Positions 45,092 through 54,644 of a DNA stretch of 64,000 nucleotides are shown piece after piece; the stretch's first letter is position 1, and every line of letters starts with the position of its first letter. The notes beneath the pieces were generated by a model. The model was not told the origin of the DNA and made no database searches. It saw only the letters and a list, made by a program, of their open reading frames with translations. Origin of the DNA: Nocardiopsis sp. MG754419 (lineage in GTDB: Bacteria > Actinomycetota > Actinomycetes > Streptosporangiales > Streptosporangiaceae). The stretch lies in the NCBI RefSeq assembly GCF_018207095.1, contig NZ_QOCZ01000025.1:1-64000 (forward strand), written 5' to 3'. Position numbers and translations under genes: made by a program.

Positions 45092-46126
45092 TCACCGGCG
45101 GTCGGCGGACTCCGCCTCTTGCGCCGTGGTGGCCAGCCCGCTCGCGATGAACAGGCGCGGCGCACCGTAGGTCGCCCAGAACGCCAGCGCGCCGTACACG
45201 ACGAAGGACACCAGACCGTCGGTCACCCCCGTCAGACCACCGAACAGGAGCTCCGTCGGGGCCGCGATGAGCGCCACCACGGAGATGCCCAGGGCGAAGC
45301 GGGCCACCCGCGCGACGACGCTACCCTCGGCGCTGTACCAGCCCCGCCCGTACAGCAGGGTCAGGCCGAGCACACTGCCGAACAGCCCCCCACAGGCGGT
45401 GTAGAGCCCCGCCAGGGAGTGTCCGGCGGGATCGGCGGGTGTGGCGCCGATCCACTCGGTGGTGGGGACCACCCACGCGCCCCGCACACCGAGCTGCCAG
45501 GTCGTCGCGAGGGCGCACGGCACCACGGCGGCCAGGGACAGGTAGGTGAGCCGGCGCGTGGTGTCCAACCCACGCCACCAGGCGAGTACACGGTCCTCGT
45601 AGCGCAGCGTCGCCCACACGATGAGGGCGCCCAGGGTCAACCCGACCACCACGTCGCTGATGAAGTGGACCCCCAGGTAGATCCGGGAGAAGGCCACGAG
45701 CAGGATGACCACGCCGGCCGCCCACATGAGGGCCCGGCGGCCCGACCGGATCCCGAGGTACCCCCAGACGACCATGGCCGCCTGGCTGTGTCCGGACGGC
45801 ATCCCGAAGCTCGCGTGGTGCTGGTAGCCGGTGATCCGGGCGTCGAACCAGTAGGGGCGCGGTGTGTAGGAGATCGACTTGAGGAGGTTGTTGAGGACCC
45901 CGGAGGCGATGACCACGACGATGAGTCGGCCGCCCAGGCTCGGATTCACGCACCAGAAGAGCACGGCCGCCAGCACGATGAACACGCCCTGGGAACCCAG
46001 GTGGGTGAGGCCCCCCAAGGGAACGGCGAGCCAGTCGCCGGCCCCCTGCAACCAGCGGATGACACCGCTCTCCACGTTCCAGAGGGTGTCCAGGGGCGAC
46101 TGCTGGTCGTGCACGCGTACTCCCAT
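45092..46126 (-). CDS. PAP2-family membrane phosphatase
   Basis: Polytopic phosphatidic-acid-phosphatase type 2 protein, 344 residues with about seven membrane helices. The catalytic motifs are present in order: KSISYTPRP (C1), PSGHS (C2) and SRIYLGVHFISD (C3). Substrate could be undecaprenyl pyrophosphate or a lipid phosphate. ATG at 46126 is chosen; an upstream TTG at 46210 would add 28 residues. It sits between rpe and the rib operon, where ribD is found in many actinobacteria. Confidence 0.87.
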   Translation of the reverse strand: MGVRVHDQQSPLDTLWNVESGVIRWLQGAGDWLAVPLGGLTHLGSQGVFIVLAAVLFWCVNPSLGGRLIVVVIASGVLNNLLKSISYTPRPYWFDARITGYQHHASFGMPSGHSQAAMVVWGYLGIRSGRRALMWAAGVVILLVAFSRIYLGVHFISDVVVGLTLGALIVWATLRYEDRVLAWWRGLDTTRRLTYLSLAAVVPCALATTWQLGVRGAWVVPTTEWIGATPADPAGHSLAGLYTACGGLFGSVLGLTLLYGRGWYSAEGSVVARVARFALGISVVALIAAPTELLFGGLTGVTDGLVSFVVYGALAFWATYGAPRLFIASGLATTAQEAESADRR

Positions 46127-46309
46127 GGGTCCGCGCCTGGCAACGCGCTCACGCCACGCCGCTCCCCCGGTCGCGTGCGGCCGCGCAGGAGAAGACGGAG
46201 CCGCGACCAAGCGAAAGATCGACGACTACGGCGGGAAGCATAGGGGCCGGCCCGGTGCGCCGGCCAGGCCCACACCGGGGGGCGCCGAGATCGTTACGGG
46301 CGAAGAGGC

Positions 46310-46354
46310 GGGGCGCGGCCGCACCGGGGTGGTGGGTGCGGGCGGCCGCGCCCC
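46310..46354 (-). terminator. Terminator of rpe
   Basis: GGGGCGCGGCCGC (46310-46322) and its exact complement (46342-46354) form a 13-bp stem with a 19-nt loop, 22 nt past the rpe stop. Confidence 0.75.
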
Positions 46355-46376
46355 TTCGGAGATGGTCTCTTCGGTT

Positions 46377-47045
46377 CTAGTCCCGGCCGCTCGCCTTGCG
46401 GGCCTGGGCCCGCAGCGACTCGACCGCGACGGAAGGGTCCTGTGCGCCGTAGACGGCCGATCCGGCGACGAAGACGTCGGCACCGGCCTCGGCGGCGCGC
46501 TCGATGGTCTCGTCGGCGACCCCACCGTCGACCTGCAGCCAGACGGAGGCCTCCCTGCTGTCCAGCATCTCACGAGCGCGACGGATCTTGGGCAGGACCA
46601 GGTCAAGGAACTTCTGTCCGCCGAACCCGGGCTCGACGGTCATGAGCAGCAGCATGTCCATCTCACCGATCAGGTCGGCGTAGGGTTCGACCGGCTCGGC
46701 GGGGTTGAGCGCCAGGCCGGCGCGGGCGCCGTGCCGACGGATCTCGCGCAGGGTGCGCACGGGGGCGTTGGCGGCCTTGGCGTGAATGGTCACACTGCCG
46801 GCACCGGCCTCGGCGTAGGCGGGCGCCCAGTGGTCGGGATCCTCGATCATGAGGTGGCAGTCCAACGGTGTGGGCGTCGCCTTGAGCAGGGACTCCACGA
46901 TGGGCAGGCCCAGCGTCAGATTGGGGACGAAGTGCCCGTCCATGACGTCGACGTGCAGCCAGTCCGCGGTGGGCACCGCCGCGGCCTCGTCGGCCAGGTG
47001 GGCGAAGTCCGCGTTGAGGATGCTGGGAGAGATCTGAATTGCCAC
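46377..47045 (-). CDS. rpe: Ribulose-phosphate 3-epimerase
   Basis: Pentose-phosphate-pathway enzyme interconverting ribulose 5-phosphate and xylulose 5-phosphate. The 222-residue TIM barrel shows [28 protein letters not shown] (metal and catalytic Asp), [18 protein letters not shown] and QVDGGV. GTG start has no Shine-Dalgarno but is placed right after a -10-like TACACT, so the mRNA may be leaderless. Downstream of rsmB on the same strand. Confidence 0.96.
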   Translation of the reverse strand: MAIQISPSILNADFAHLADEAAAVPTADWLHVDVMDGHFVPNLTLGLPIVESLLKATPTPLDCHLMIEDPDHWAPAYAEAGAGSVTIHAKAANAPVRTLREIRRHGARAGLALNPAEPVEPYADLIGEMDMLLLMTVEPGFGGQKFLDLVLPKIRRAREMLDSREASVWLQVDGGVADETIERAAEAGADVFVAGSAVYGAQDPSVAVESLRAQARKASGRD

Positions 47046-47051
47046 GTCAGC

Positions 47052-47057
47052 AGTGTA
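47052..47057 (-). promoter_or_regulatory. -10 element for a predicted leaderless rpe mRNA
   Basis: On the minus strand TACACT is followed by six nt (GCTGAC) and the rpe GTG. The -35 is not convincing. The absence of a Shine-Dalgarno and the exact spacing suggest transcription from the start codon. Confidence 0.4.
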
Positions 47058-47195
47058 TCCAGCTCCAACCGCGACCGGCCCATCGGGACACTTGCACCGA
47101 TCCGTAACGAACCTTCACCTTTACGAAGTAGATCCGCTACGTCCGGTTCGGTCCGGTTCCGGCTCTCGGAGTGGGGCAGGATCCGGACCGGAACG

Positions 47196-48656
47196 CTAGG
47201 CGGCCTTGCGGAACAGGGCCAAGAACATGGCGTCGGTGCCGTGGACGTGCGGCCAGAACTGGACGTACCGGCCCTCCGGCCCGGCGGCCAGGTCCGGGAC
47301 CTCGTCGAGGTAGTCGGGGGCCCGCAGCAGTTCCAGGTCCTCGCGTTCGGCCAGGACCCCTTGGACGACGGCGTCGGTTTCGTCCAGGTGCGGCGAACAC
47401 GTCACGTAGGCGACCACACCGCCGGGACGCGCGGCTTCCACGGCGTTGGTGAGCAGCTCGCGTTGGAGCGGCGCCAGCGCGGTGACGTTCTCGGGGCCGC
47501 GCCGCCACCGCGACTCGGGGCGGCGACGCAGGGCGCCCAGGCCGGTGCAGGGCACGTCCGCGAGGACCCGGTCGAAGGCCCCCGGCTTCCAGGCGGGTCG
47601 CGTACCGTCGGCGGCGATCGCCCGCCCGGCGTCGCGCGGGGCCCGGCGCACGGCGGTGGCGACCAGCCCGGCGCGGGCCGGCTGGAGTTCGGAGGCGACC
47701 AGGCGGGCGTCGCGCTGACCGGCCAGGGAGGCCAACAACCCGGCCTTGCCGCCGGGGCCGGCACACAGGTCCAACCAGCGTGCGTCCCTCCCGTGGGGGT
47801 CGACCCGGGTCAGGGCCAGTGCCACCAGCTGGCTGGCCTCGTCCTGGACCGCGGCCCGGTTCTGGCGCACCTCGCGGATGGCCCCGGGGTCGCCCTCGGG
47901 CAGGTAGGCGGCGAAGGGCGAGTACCGCGCCGGCTCGGCGCCCGACTCCTCCAGGTCGGCGACCTTGGCCCGACCCGGTTTGGCCACCAGGGTGACCTTG
48001 GGGCGCTCGTTGTGCGCCCGGAGCAGCTCCTCGGTGCGCGGCAGGCCCGCGTCCTTGGCCCGCTCCCCCAGGGCGCGCGCCAACTCCTTGACCACCCAGC
48101 GCGGGTGGCTGTGCACCACCGACAGGTGACCACTGGGGTCGCGGTCCCGATCGGGGGCGACGATCTCCAGCCAGGCGTCGAGGTCGCGGGCGCTCACCTT
48201 GCGCAGGATGGCGTTGACGAACCGGGAGCGATGGTGGCCCACGACCTTGCGTGCCACGTCCACGGTCTCGCCGACCGCGGCGTGCGGCGGAATGTTGGTG
48301 GAGAGCAGCTGGTGGGAGCCCATCCGCAGCAGCGGCAGGACCTCGGCATCCACCGACGCCAGGGTGCGGTCCACACAGGTCTGCAGGATGGCGTCGTAGG
48401 TGCCCTGCCTGCGCAGCGTCCCGTACGTGAGTTCGGTGGCCAGGGCGGCGTCTCGACCGTGGATGCCGCGCTCGTTGAGCAGCGCGGGCAGCAGCAGGTT
48501 GGCGTAGGCGTCCCGCTGCTCGACCGCGCGCAGCACGTCGTAGGCGACCCTGCGTGCGGGGTCGCGGGGCTGGGGCGGCCCGGACCGGTGCCCGCCCTGC
48601 CGGGGCTTTCCACCCCGACTCGGACGACGGTTCTGGGAACGGGACTGCTCGCTCAA
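47196..48656 (-). CDS. rsmB: 16S rRNA (cytosine967-C5)-methyltransferase RsmB
   Basis: NusB-fold N-terminal domain (about 30-170) followed by an m5C methyltransferase domain; modifies C967 of 16S rRNA. The 486 residues contain the SAM motif DLCAGPGGKAGLLA, motif IV DVPCTGLGALRRRPE and motif VI VTCSPHLDETD, giving the two cysteines used in catalysis and release. A basic Arg/Gly/Pro tail precedes the NusB part. TTG start. It is downstream of fmt, the usual order. Confidence 0.95.
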   Translation of the reverse strand: MSEQSRSQNRRPSRGGKPRQGGHRSGPPQPRDPARRVAYDVLRAVEQRDAYANLLLPALLNERGIHGRDAALATELTYGTLRRQGTYDAILQTCVDRTLASVDAEVLPLLRMGSHQLLSTNIPPHAAVGETVDVARKVVGHHRSRFVNAILRKVSARDLDAWLEIVAPDRDRDPSGHLSVVHSHPRWVVKELARALGERAKDAGLPRTEELLRAHNERPKVTLVAKPGRAKVADLEESGAEPARYSPFAAYLPEGDPGAIREVRQNRAAVQDEASQLVALALTRVDPHGRDARWLDLCAGPGGKAGLLASLAGQRDARLVASELQPARAGLVATAVRRAPRDAGRAIAADGTRPAWKPGAFDRVLADVPCTGLGALRRRPESRWRRGPENVTALAPLQRELLTNAVEAARPGGVVAYVTCSPHLDETDAVVQGVLAEREDLELLRAPDYLDEVPDLAAGPEGRYVQFWPHVHGTDAMFLALFRKAA

Positions 48657-48739
48657 CGTGTGCTCTGCCTCAACAAGCCGGGGACGTGTGCCGGCGCGCG
48701 CTCACCCGCGCCCGCCGGCATCGAGACTACGCCAGGTCA

Positions 48740-49672
48740 TCATCCCATTCTGTCATCCTCGGTGGGACGCACACCACGGGCCCAGTCCACCGCGGGCATG
48801 GCCTTCTTGCCTTCGGGACGGACCTCACCGAGCTCGACCGGGTGGGTACTGGTGCCCACCAGGACACGCTTCTTGTCGACGTGCAGATGGCCCGGGTCCA
48901 GGTCGGGGCGGTCGGCGTCGGTGATGGGACGGACCGGCCCCACCTTCAGCCGGGCGCCGCGGAAGGTGGTCCAGGCGCCGGGCGCGGGGGTGCAGGCGCG
49001 GGCCACGCGGTCCACACGCAGCGCGGGCAGGGTGAAGTCGAGTTCGGCGTCCGCGGGGGTGAGTTTGCCGGCGTAGGAGACGTCGGCCTCGGGCTGCGGG
49101 ACGGGGTCGAGCTCGCCCGAGGCGATGCCGTCGATGGTGCGCACCAGCAGCCCGGCCCCCGACTCGGCGAGTCGGTCGAGGAGGGCGCCGCTGGTGTCGG
49201 TGGGCCGGACGGTCTCGGCGAGCGTGCCGAAGACGGGGCCCGCGTCGAGCTCCTTGACGATCCGGAAGGTGGAGGCGCCCGTGACGTCGTCACCGTGTAG
49301 GACGGCGTGCTGGACGGGGGCGGCGCCGCGCCAGGCCGGCAGCAGGGAGAAGTGCAGGTTCACCCAGCCCTGGGCGGGGATGTCCAGGGCGGACTGGGGC
49401 AACAGCGCGCCGTAGGCGACCACCGGGCAACAGTCGGGGGAGATCTCGGCGAGGCGCTCCAGGAAGGCCGGGTCCCCGGCCTTGGCCGGTTTGAGGACCT
49501 CGATCCCCTCGCTCTCGGCGAGTTCGGCGACCGGTGAGGCCGACACCTTGCGCCCGCGGCCCGACCGGGCGTCGGGCCGGGTGACCACGGCGGCGACCTC
49601 GTGATCGGAGTCGATCAGGGCCCGCAGCGAGGGCACCGCCACCTCGGGCGTACCGGCAAAGACCAGCTTCAT
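48740..49672 (-). CDS. fmt: Methionyl-tRNA formyltransferase
   Basis: Formylates initiator Met-tRNA using 10-formyl-THF. The 310 residues start [16 protein letters not shown] and contain the catalytic [20 protein letters not shown] split by the known Asn-His pair, and the C-terminal anticodon-binding-like domain. ATG is preceded by a GAGGGGGAA run at a somewhat long distance. Divergent from the damaged priA with 123 nt between. Confidence 0.96.
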   Translation of the reverse strand: MKLVFAGTPEVAVPSLRALIDSDHEVAAVVTRPDARSGRGRKVSASPVAELAESEGIEVLKPAKAGDPAFLERLAEISPDCCPVVAYGALLPQSALDIPAQGWVNLHFSLLPAWRGAAPVQHAVLHGDDVTGASTFRIVKELDAGPVFGTLAETVRPTDTSGALLDRLAESGAGLLVRTIDGIASGELDPVPQPEADVSYAGKLTPADAELDFTLPALRVDRVARACTPAPGAWTTFRGARLKVGPVRPITDADRPDLDPGHLHVDKKRVLVGTSTHPVELGEVRPEGKKAMPAVDWARGVRPTEDDRMG

Positions 49673-49795
49673 GTTCGACCATTCCCCCTCGACGGTGACT
49701 ACGGGTCACTGTTCTACCGCACTCCCCACCGGGAACGCGCCCACGCGGGAACTCCGCGCACCACGGCTCTGTCGTGGGCATCTGATAGACCAAGA

Positions 49796-51918
49796 GTGAT
49801 GACAGCGCAGCCCGACCAGCCCGAAGCGGTCCTCTTCGACCTGCCGAAGCGGGAACCGAAGGAAACGGCGAAGGCGAAGGCCGCCTCCGCCCGAAGCCGT
49901 CGGCCCGCCCCGCGCAGGCCCGCCGACCGGCTCCCGATCGCGCGTGTCATCGTGGACACTCCGCTGCCGCACCTGGACCGCTACTTCGACTACCGGGTCC
50001 CCGCCGACAAGGACGAGGCCGCGGTACCGGGCTGTCGGGTGAAGGTGCGTTTCAACGGTCGCCTGCTCGCCGGCTTCCTGGCCGAGCGGGTGGAGAGTTC
50101 GGAGTTCGCGGGGCGGCGCCCGCCGACGCCGGAACCGCCGACGGCACCTCGCTCGAAGAGACCACCGTGGCCGAGGTCGGAGGGGCGGACACCGGCTCCC
50201 CGGAGAACGACACGCACCCCATCACGCCCCCGGAGACGACGGACGACGGCCCCGGCCCGCCGACCGACGCGCCGGAGTCCGGTGCCCTCGCGGCGGATCC
50301 CGGCGACCCCACCGTGGTGCAGGACACCGTGGAGGCCGCGATCCTCGACGTGGACCCCGGCCCCTGGGACGCCTATCCGGAGGGCCCCGCCTTCGTACGG
50401 GCCCTGCGCGAGGGGCGCCCGGCCCGCGCGGTCTGGAACGCCCTGCCCGGTACCGACTGGACCGACGGCATCGCGGTCGCCGCCGAGGCCGCCCTGGCCG
50501 CGGGGCGCGGCAGCGTGATCGTTCTGCCGGACGGCCGGGACGTGGCCCGTGTGGACGCCGCGCTCACCCGTCACCTGGGCGAGGGCCGGCACGCGGCGCT
50601 CACCGCCGACCTCGGACCGGCCGAGCGGTACCGGCGATGGCTGTCGGTGCTGCGCGGCGAGGTGCGGGTGGTGGTCGGCACCCGGGCCGCCGTCTTCGCG
50701 CCCGTGCGGTCCCTGGGCCTGGTGGTGCTCTGGGATGACGGCGACGACGTGCACGTGGATCCGCACGCCCCCTATCCGCACGCCCGCACGGTCCTGGCCA
50801 TGCGCGCGCACCGGGCACGGGCGGGCGCGCTCATCGGCGGCCACACCCGCACCACCGAGGCCCAGATCCTGGTGGAGACGGGGTGGGCGCACCCACTGAT
50901 CGCCGATCGGGCGACCCTGCGCGGACGCGCCCCGGTGGTGCGCGCGGCCGGGGACGACCGTGAGTTGGCCCGCGATGAGGCCGCCCGTTCGGCGCGCATG
51001 CCGAGTGTGGCGCTGCGTTCCGCCCGCGAGGCCGCCCGGGTGGGGCCGGTGCTCTTCCAGGTGCCCCGCCGGGGCTACCTCAACAGCCTGGCCTGCGCGG
51101 GGTGTCGCGAACCCGCCCGCTGTGACGGCTGCCGTGGCCCGCTCGCCGTACGCGGCTCGCACGCACTGCCCTCGTGCGGCTGGTGCGGCCGTGTGGCCGG
51201 ACAGTGGGCCTGTCCGGAGTGCGGGGTCACCCGCATGCGCGCGGTGGTGGTCGGCGCCCGACGAACCGCGGAGGAGTTGGGTCGGGCCTTCCCCGCGTTG
51301 ACCGTGCGCACCTCGGGGCGCGAGGAGGTGCTGACCGAGGTGGCCGACAAACCCGCGCTGGTGGTGGCCACACCGGGGGCCGAACCCGTGGTCAAGGGGG
51401 GCGGATACGCGGCGGCGGTCCTGCTGGACGGGTGGGCGCTGCTCAACCGGGCCGACCTGCGAGCCTCGGAGGAGACCCTGCGCCGGTGGTTGAACGCCTC
51501 CGCGTTGGTCCGCCCCGGCGGCACCGTGGTGGTGTCGGCGGACGCCGTACTGCCGGTGGTGCAATCGTTGGTGCGGTGGGACCCGGGCGGCTTCGCCGAA
51601 CGGGAGTTGGCCGAACGGCGCGAACTGGGTTTCCCGCCCGCGATGTCGATGGCCTCCATCACCGGCGGCCCCGAACACGTCCGCGAACTCCTGGAGCAGA
51701 TCGCCCTCCCCGAGGGGGCCGAGCTGTTGGGGCCGGTGCCGGTCGGTACGGAGACGGCGGAGGACGGCACGCATCAGACAGAACGGGCGCTGCTACGGGT
51801 CCCGCGCCACGGCATCGGCGAGCTGGCACGCACGCTGAAGGCCGCGGCGGTGGCCCGCAGCGCCCGCCGGGACGAACACCTGGCCCAGGTGCGGGTGGAT
51901 CCCATGAAGGTGATCTAG
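49796..51918 (+). pseudogene. priA: priA (primosomal protein N'), internal deletion and frameshift
   Basis: Replication-restart protein of the actinobacterial PriA type. One frame from 49796/49799 gives the N-terminal 3'-DNA-binding domain (PLPHLDRYFDYRVPADKD to GRLLAGFLAERV, ending about 50091). The rest, from about 50125 to the stop at 51918, is in a different frame: an acidic insert, then ARAVWNALPGTDW, VVVGTRAAVFAPV, the zinc-site cysteines (CAGC, CDGC, CGWC, CPEC) and ARRTAEELGRAFP. The winged-helix segment normally between them (with EPVLTPE, RYAGT and LRLAVPPRHARVE-like motifs) is absent. So the copy has lost about 50 residues and changed frame. Lack of Walker A is normal for actinobacterial PriA. 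An assembly error is the main alternative. Confidence 0.75.
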
Positions 51919-51973
51919 CACCCGCCGGTCCCACCACAGAGAGCCCTCGACCGACCCGCGGTCCCCGGACCAC

Positions 51974-52145
51974 AGGGGGTTGGTCCCCCTCTCCCCAGGG
52001 GTTCATGGACGCGCAGGACCCGCGATCCAGGGGGTGCTGCGTGGACACGCAGCCCCCATGCCACGCGGAAGTTCTGGGTACGCGCAGGACGCGCACCTCA
52101 GGGGGTCAGTGGACGCGCAGACCCCTGCCCGAGGGGGTGTGCGTT
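51974..52145. repeat. Degenerate repeat array downstream of priA
   Basis: The 405-nt gap after priA holds about six units beginning AGGGGGT- or GGGT-like (near 51974, 51997, 52029, 52074, 52100, 52131). Four carry TGGACGCGCAG or a one- or two-base variant at 52006, 52042, 52077 and 52110, a period of about 35 nt. Several units fold into hairpins, for example AGGGGG/CCCCCT (51974-51990) and GGGGG..CTGCGTG/CACGCAGCCCCC (52030-52057). They may act as the priA terminator or be a small intergenic repeat. The rest of the gap to 52323 has no gene. Confidence 0.55.
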
Positions 52146-52323
52146 CGGGCGCCGGCGAGCCCTGCTCCCTGAAAACCCGTGGAGGTGCCGGAGGTGGGAT
52201 CGCGAGGAACGATCCCTCCCATCGAAGGGCCCGAAGGTTCCCGCCGTGCCGTGGGGTGCCCGAACACCGGCCGAAGCGCAGCGGAGGCCCGAAAAGAGCA
52301 CGAGCCCCGTACTCCCCGGGCCT

Positions 52324-52881
52324 TTAGGCCGAGCGCTCGCTGATCGCCGCGTAGCCGGCGCGGTACAGGTCACGTGTCAGGGCGACCTCGGCACCGTGGT
52401 GGATGAACTCGCGGTTCAGGTGCAGCACGAGCACCACCAGCGGGAACTCCGACCACTGGGCCGCCTCGGCGCCGCCCACGGGTGAGGCCAGGTCGTCGTC
52501 GTCGAGTCGACCCACGTGCTCGGACCAGGTCAGGTAGGCGTTGCGCAGGCGTTGACGCGCTTCGGCGGCGGTCGAGGGCCAGTCGATGGTGTCACGGTTC
52601 GCGGTGCGGTCACCGAAGTGCCAGTTGATCCGCGTCTCCAGCACGTCCACGATGATGTGGCCCAGGCGCCAGGCGATGGTGGTGAACGGCGGCGGGTCGG
52701 GTTCGGGATAGGCGCCGTCGGGGGCGTGGCGTCCGTCCGCGCGTTGCCGCACGGTCCAGCAGTTCGGCACCGGTTCCCAGTAGAACTCCTCGTCCGTGAG
52801 ACCTTCCAGACGCGGCCACAGCGAGAAGTCCCAGTAGAACTGCATCTGGGCGAGGATCTCGCCGTTCCAGTTCACCGCCAT
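52324..52881 (-). CDS. DinB-superfamily protein (DUF664/YfiT-like)
   Basis: A 185-residue four-helix-bundle metalloprotein, cytosolic. A likely metal triad is visible as His in RLGHIIVDVLETR and the pair in HLNREFIHHGAE. In actinobacteria this fold often serves mycothiol-dependent enzymes, but the substrate cannot be told. ATG overlaps the end of the upstream methyltransferase gene by 10 nt, so the two are co-expressed. Confidence 0.85.
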   Translation of the reverse strand: MAVNWNGEILAQMQFYWDFSLWPRLEGLTDEEFYWEPVPNCWTVRQRADGRHAPDGAYPEPDPPPFTTIAWRLGHIIVDVLETRINWHFGDRTANRDTIDWPSTAAEARQRLRNAYLTWSEHVGRLDDDDLASPVGGAEAAQWSEFPLVVLVLHLNREFIHHGAEVALTRDLYRAGYAAISERSA

Positions 52882-53588
52882 CGTGTCGTTCCCCCTCCTC
52901 GTCCGGGCGCACGGCCCAGTCCGGCCAGGACACCGCTGCCCTCGGCGGCCACGTCCTCGTCAGGGTAGGGCCACCAGGCCAGGTCGGCGACCCCTGGCTC
53001 CAGGGGGCGGAAGGGGGCGAAGGCGCGTTCGACCTCGACGCGGGGGGCCGTCGAGGTGAGGGCCAGGTAGCCGCCGCCGCGCATGAGCCGGTGGAGGGCG
53101 TCCAGGCCGGTGGGCGGGGAGTCGGCGCAGAAGGTGCGGGTCATCAACACGGCGACGGGCTCGTCGAGGTCGACGAGCCCGCCGGTGTCGAGTCGGCGCA
53201 GGAGGGATTCGGAGCCCACCCCGTCGCCGGGCAGGACGGGGGCGTGGTCGGGGGCGACCAGGACACCCGCGGCACCCTGGGGGGCGATGTGCACGACGGT
53301 GGCGTCGGGGTCGACGCTACGGACACGATCGGCGGTGCCGGGGACGGGACAGCCCCAGTCGACGAACTGGCGTACCCCGGCGTCGGCGCACAGGTAGTCG
53401 ATGATCCGGCCGAGGAAGGCCTGGTGAAGACGGACGTGTTCGGCGGGTACCGCCTCACCGGGGGTGTGCGTCCGACCGTCGAGACCGACCACGCGCGGTG
53501 GGGGTCCGGGGGGACGCAGCGGCTCTCGCTGTCGGAACACGGCCGTGAGGGGACCTGCTTCGGGTCCTCGGACGTCCGTCACGTTCAC
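52872..53588 (-). CDS. Degenerate SAV2177-type SAM methyltransferase
   Basis: 238 residues related to the SAV2177/DUF574 family of actinobacterial methyltransferases, best seen in ADAGVRQFVDWGCPVPGTAD. The usual FLDIGTG motif I is replaced by FVDWGCP, and the N-terminal SARIWNYWLGG signature is absent, so catalytic competence is doubtful. GTG start; a second GTG two codons later is possible. Coupled to the DinB-fold gene downstream, and downstream of a fuller family member across a terminator. Confidence 0.75.
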   Translation of the reverse strand: MNVTDVRGPEAGPLTAVFRQREPLRPPGPPPRVVGLDGRTHTPGEAVPAEHVRLHQAFLGRIIDYLCADAGVRQFVDWGCPVPGTADRVRSVDPDATVVHIAPQGAAGVLVAPDHAPVLPGDGVGSESLLRRLDTGGLVDLDEPVAVLMTRTFCADSPPTGLDALHRLMRGGGYLALTSTAPRVEVERAFAPFRPLEPGVADLAWWPYPDEDVAAEGSGVLAGLGRAPGRGGGTTRWR

Positions 53589-53800
53589 GCTCCCCCAGCC
53601 GGTTCGCTCGTGGGAGGTGGGGTGCCGTGGCCGGTGGACCGGTCGGGTCCGCGACGGTGCGCCCCACCATCAGGGCCAGATAGTACCGCTTGTGAACGTG
53701 ATACCCAGCACACCTCTCAGTGAAATGCGCCCTTCTGCACTGTTTGTCACGACCTGCGTCGCAAGTTTCTGTGAGCAGAAGGTCCCGATCCGTCATTCTC

Positions 53801-53836
53801 GAACATCCCGGGCCGGTCGTGCGGCCCGGGACGTTC
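53801..53836 (-). terminator. Terminator of the second SAV2177 gene
   Basis: TCCCGGGCC (53806-53814) pairs with GGCCCGGGA (53823-53831), extended after one mismatch by GAAC/GTTC (53801-53804 with 53833-53836). It lies 25 nt past the stop at 53862. The rest of 53589-53800 is unusually A+T-rich for the window and probably holds the promoter of the degenerate methyltransferase gene. Confidence 0.7.
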
Positions 53837-53861
53837 GCGAGGCGTTCCCGGGGCGCGACGA

Positions 53862-54644
53862 TCAGACCTTGCGCGCCACTCCGCCGTACTGGTCCAGGCC
53901 ACGGCGCGCACCCTGGATGTTGGGCCGCCACAGCGGGCAGGGCACGACCCCGGGCTCCAGCAGCTCCAGTCCCTCGAAGCGTGCGGCGATGGCCTCGGGG
54001 CTGCGCAGCAGGTAGGGCACGTCGCCGTGCTTGTTGCCCTCCTCGATGGCGAGGTTGTAGGCCTCGCTCGTGTTGGAGCCGTCGTAGCTCGCCAGGAAGC
54101 TGCCGGCGGGCAGCGCGTCCATCAGCCGACGCACGATCGGCTGGACGTCCTCGTCGGGGACGTGGCCCAGAATCCCCATGAGCATGAGCGCGACCGGCTG
54201 GTCGAAGTCCAGGGTGGCGGCGGCCTTCTCCAGGATCGCGTCGGGGTCGCGCAGGTCGGCGTCGACGTAGTCGGTGGCGCCCTCGGGCGTGCCGACCAGG
54301 AGGGCACGGGCGTGCGTCAGGACGAGCGGGTCGTTGTCCGCGTAGACCACGCGAGACTCCGGGGCGATCGACTGGGCGACCTCATGGGTGTTGTTCGCGG
54401 TGGGCATCCCGGTGCCGATGTCCAGGAACTGGCGGACACCCTCCTCACGGGTCAGGTGGGTGACCACCCGGATGAGGAACTCACGGCTGGTGCGGGCCAG
54501 GTCCCGGATCTCCGGGAAGGACTCGGCGACCTGGTCACCGGCCAGGCGGTCGACCGGATAGTTGTCCTTACCGCCCATCCAGTAGTTCCAGATCCGAGCC
54601 GAGTGGGTTCGGGTGGTGTCGATCTTCGGCGCGTGGTCGGTCAT
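53862..54644 (-). CDS. SAV2177-family SAM-dependent methyltransferase
   Basis: 260-residue cytosolic methyltransferase of the SAV2177 group, which is expanded in Streptomyces and relatives and has no settled substrate. The hallmarks THSARIWNYWMGGKDNYPVD at the N-terminus and RQFLDIGTGMPTANNTHEVA (motif I) are intact. ATG at 54644 with GAGGTGG upstream; an extension to 54737 lacks family similarity. It is followed by its own terminator. Confidence 0.92.
   Translation of the reverse strand: MTDHAPKIDTTRTHSARIWNYWMGGKDNYPVDRLAGDQVAESFPEIRDLARTSREFLIRVVTHLTREEGVRQFLDIGTGMPTANNTHEVAQSIAPESRVVYADNDPLVLTHARALLVGTPEGATDYVDADLRDPDAILEKAAATLDFDQPVALMLMGILGHVPDEDVQPIVRRLMDALPAGSFLASYDGSNTSEAYNLAIEEGNKHGDVPYLLRSPEAIAARFEGLELLEPGVVPCPLWRPNIQGARRGLDQYGGVARKV

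Noticed and set aside
45879-49076. 1065-residue plus-strand open frame across rpe, rsmB and fmt
   Set aside because: Spans several certain minus-strand genes and their gaps; low-complexity Gly/Gln/Val/Asp composition.
50091-50125. Programmed ribosomal frameshift in priA
   Set aside because: No slippery heptamer is evident, and a conserved domain segment is missing, which a frameshift alone would not explain.
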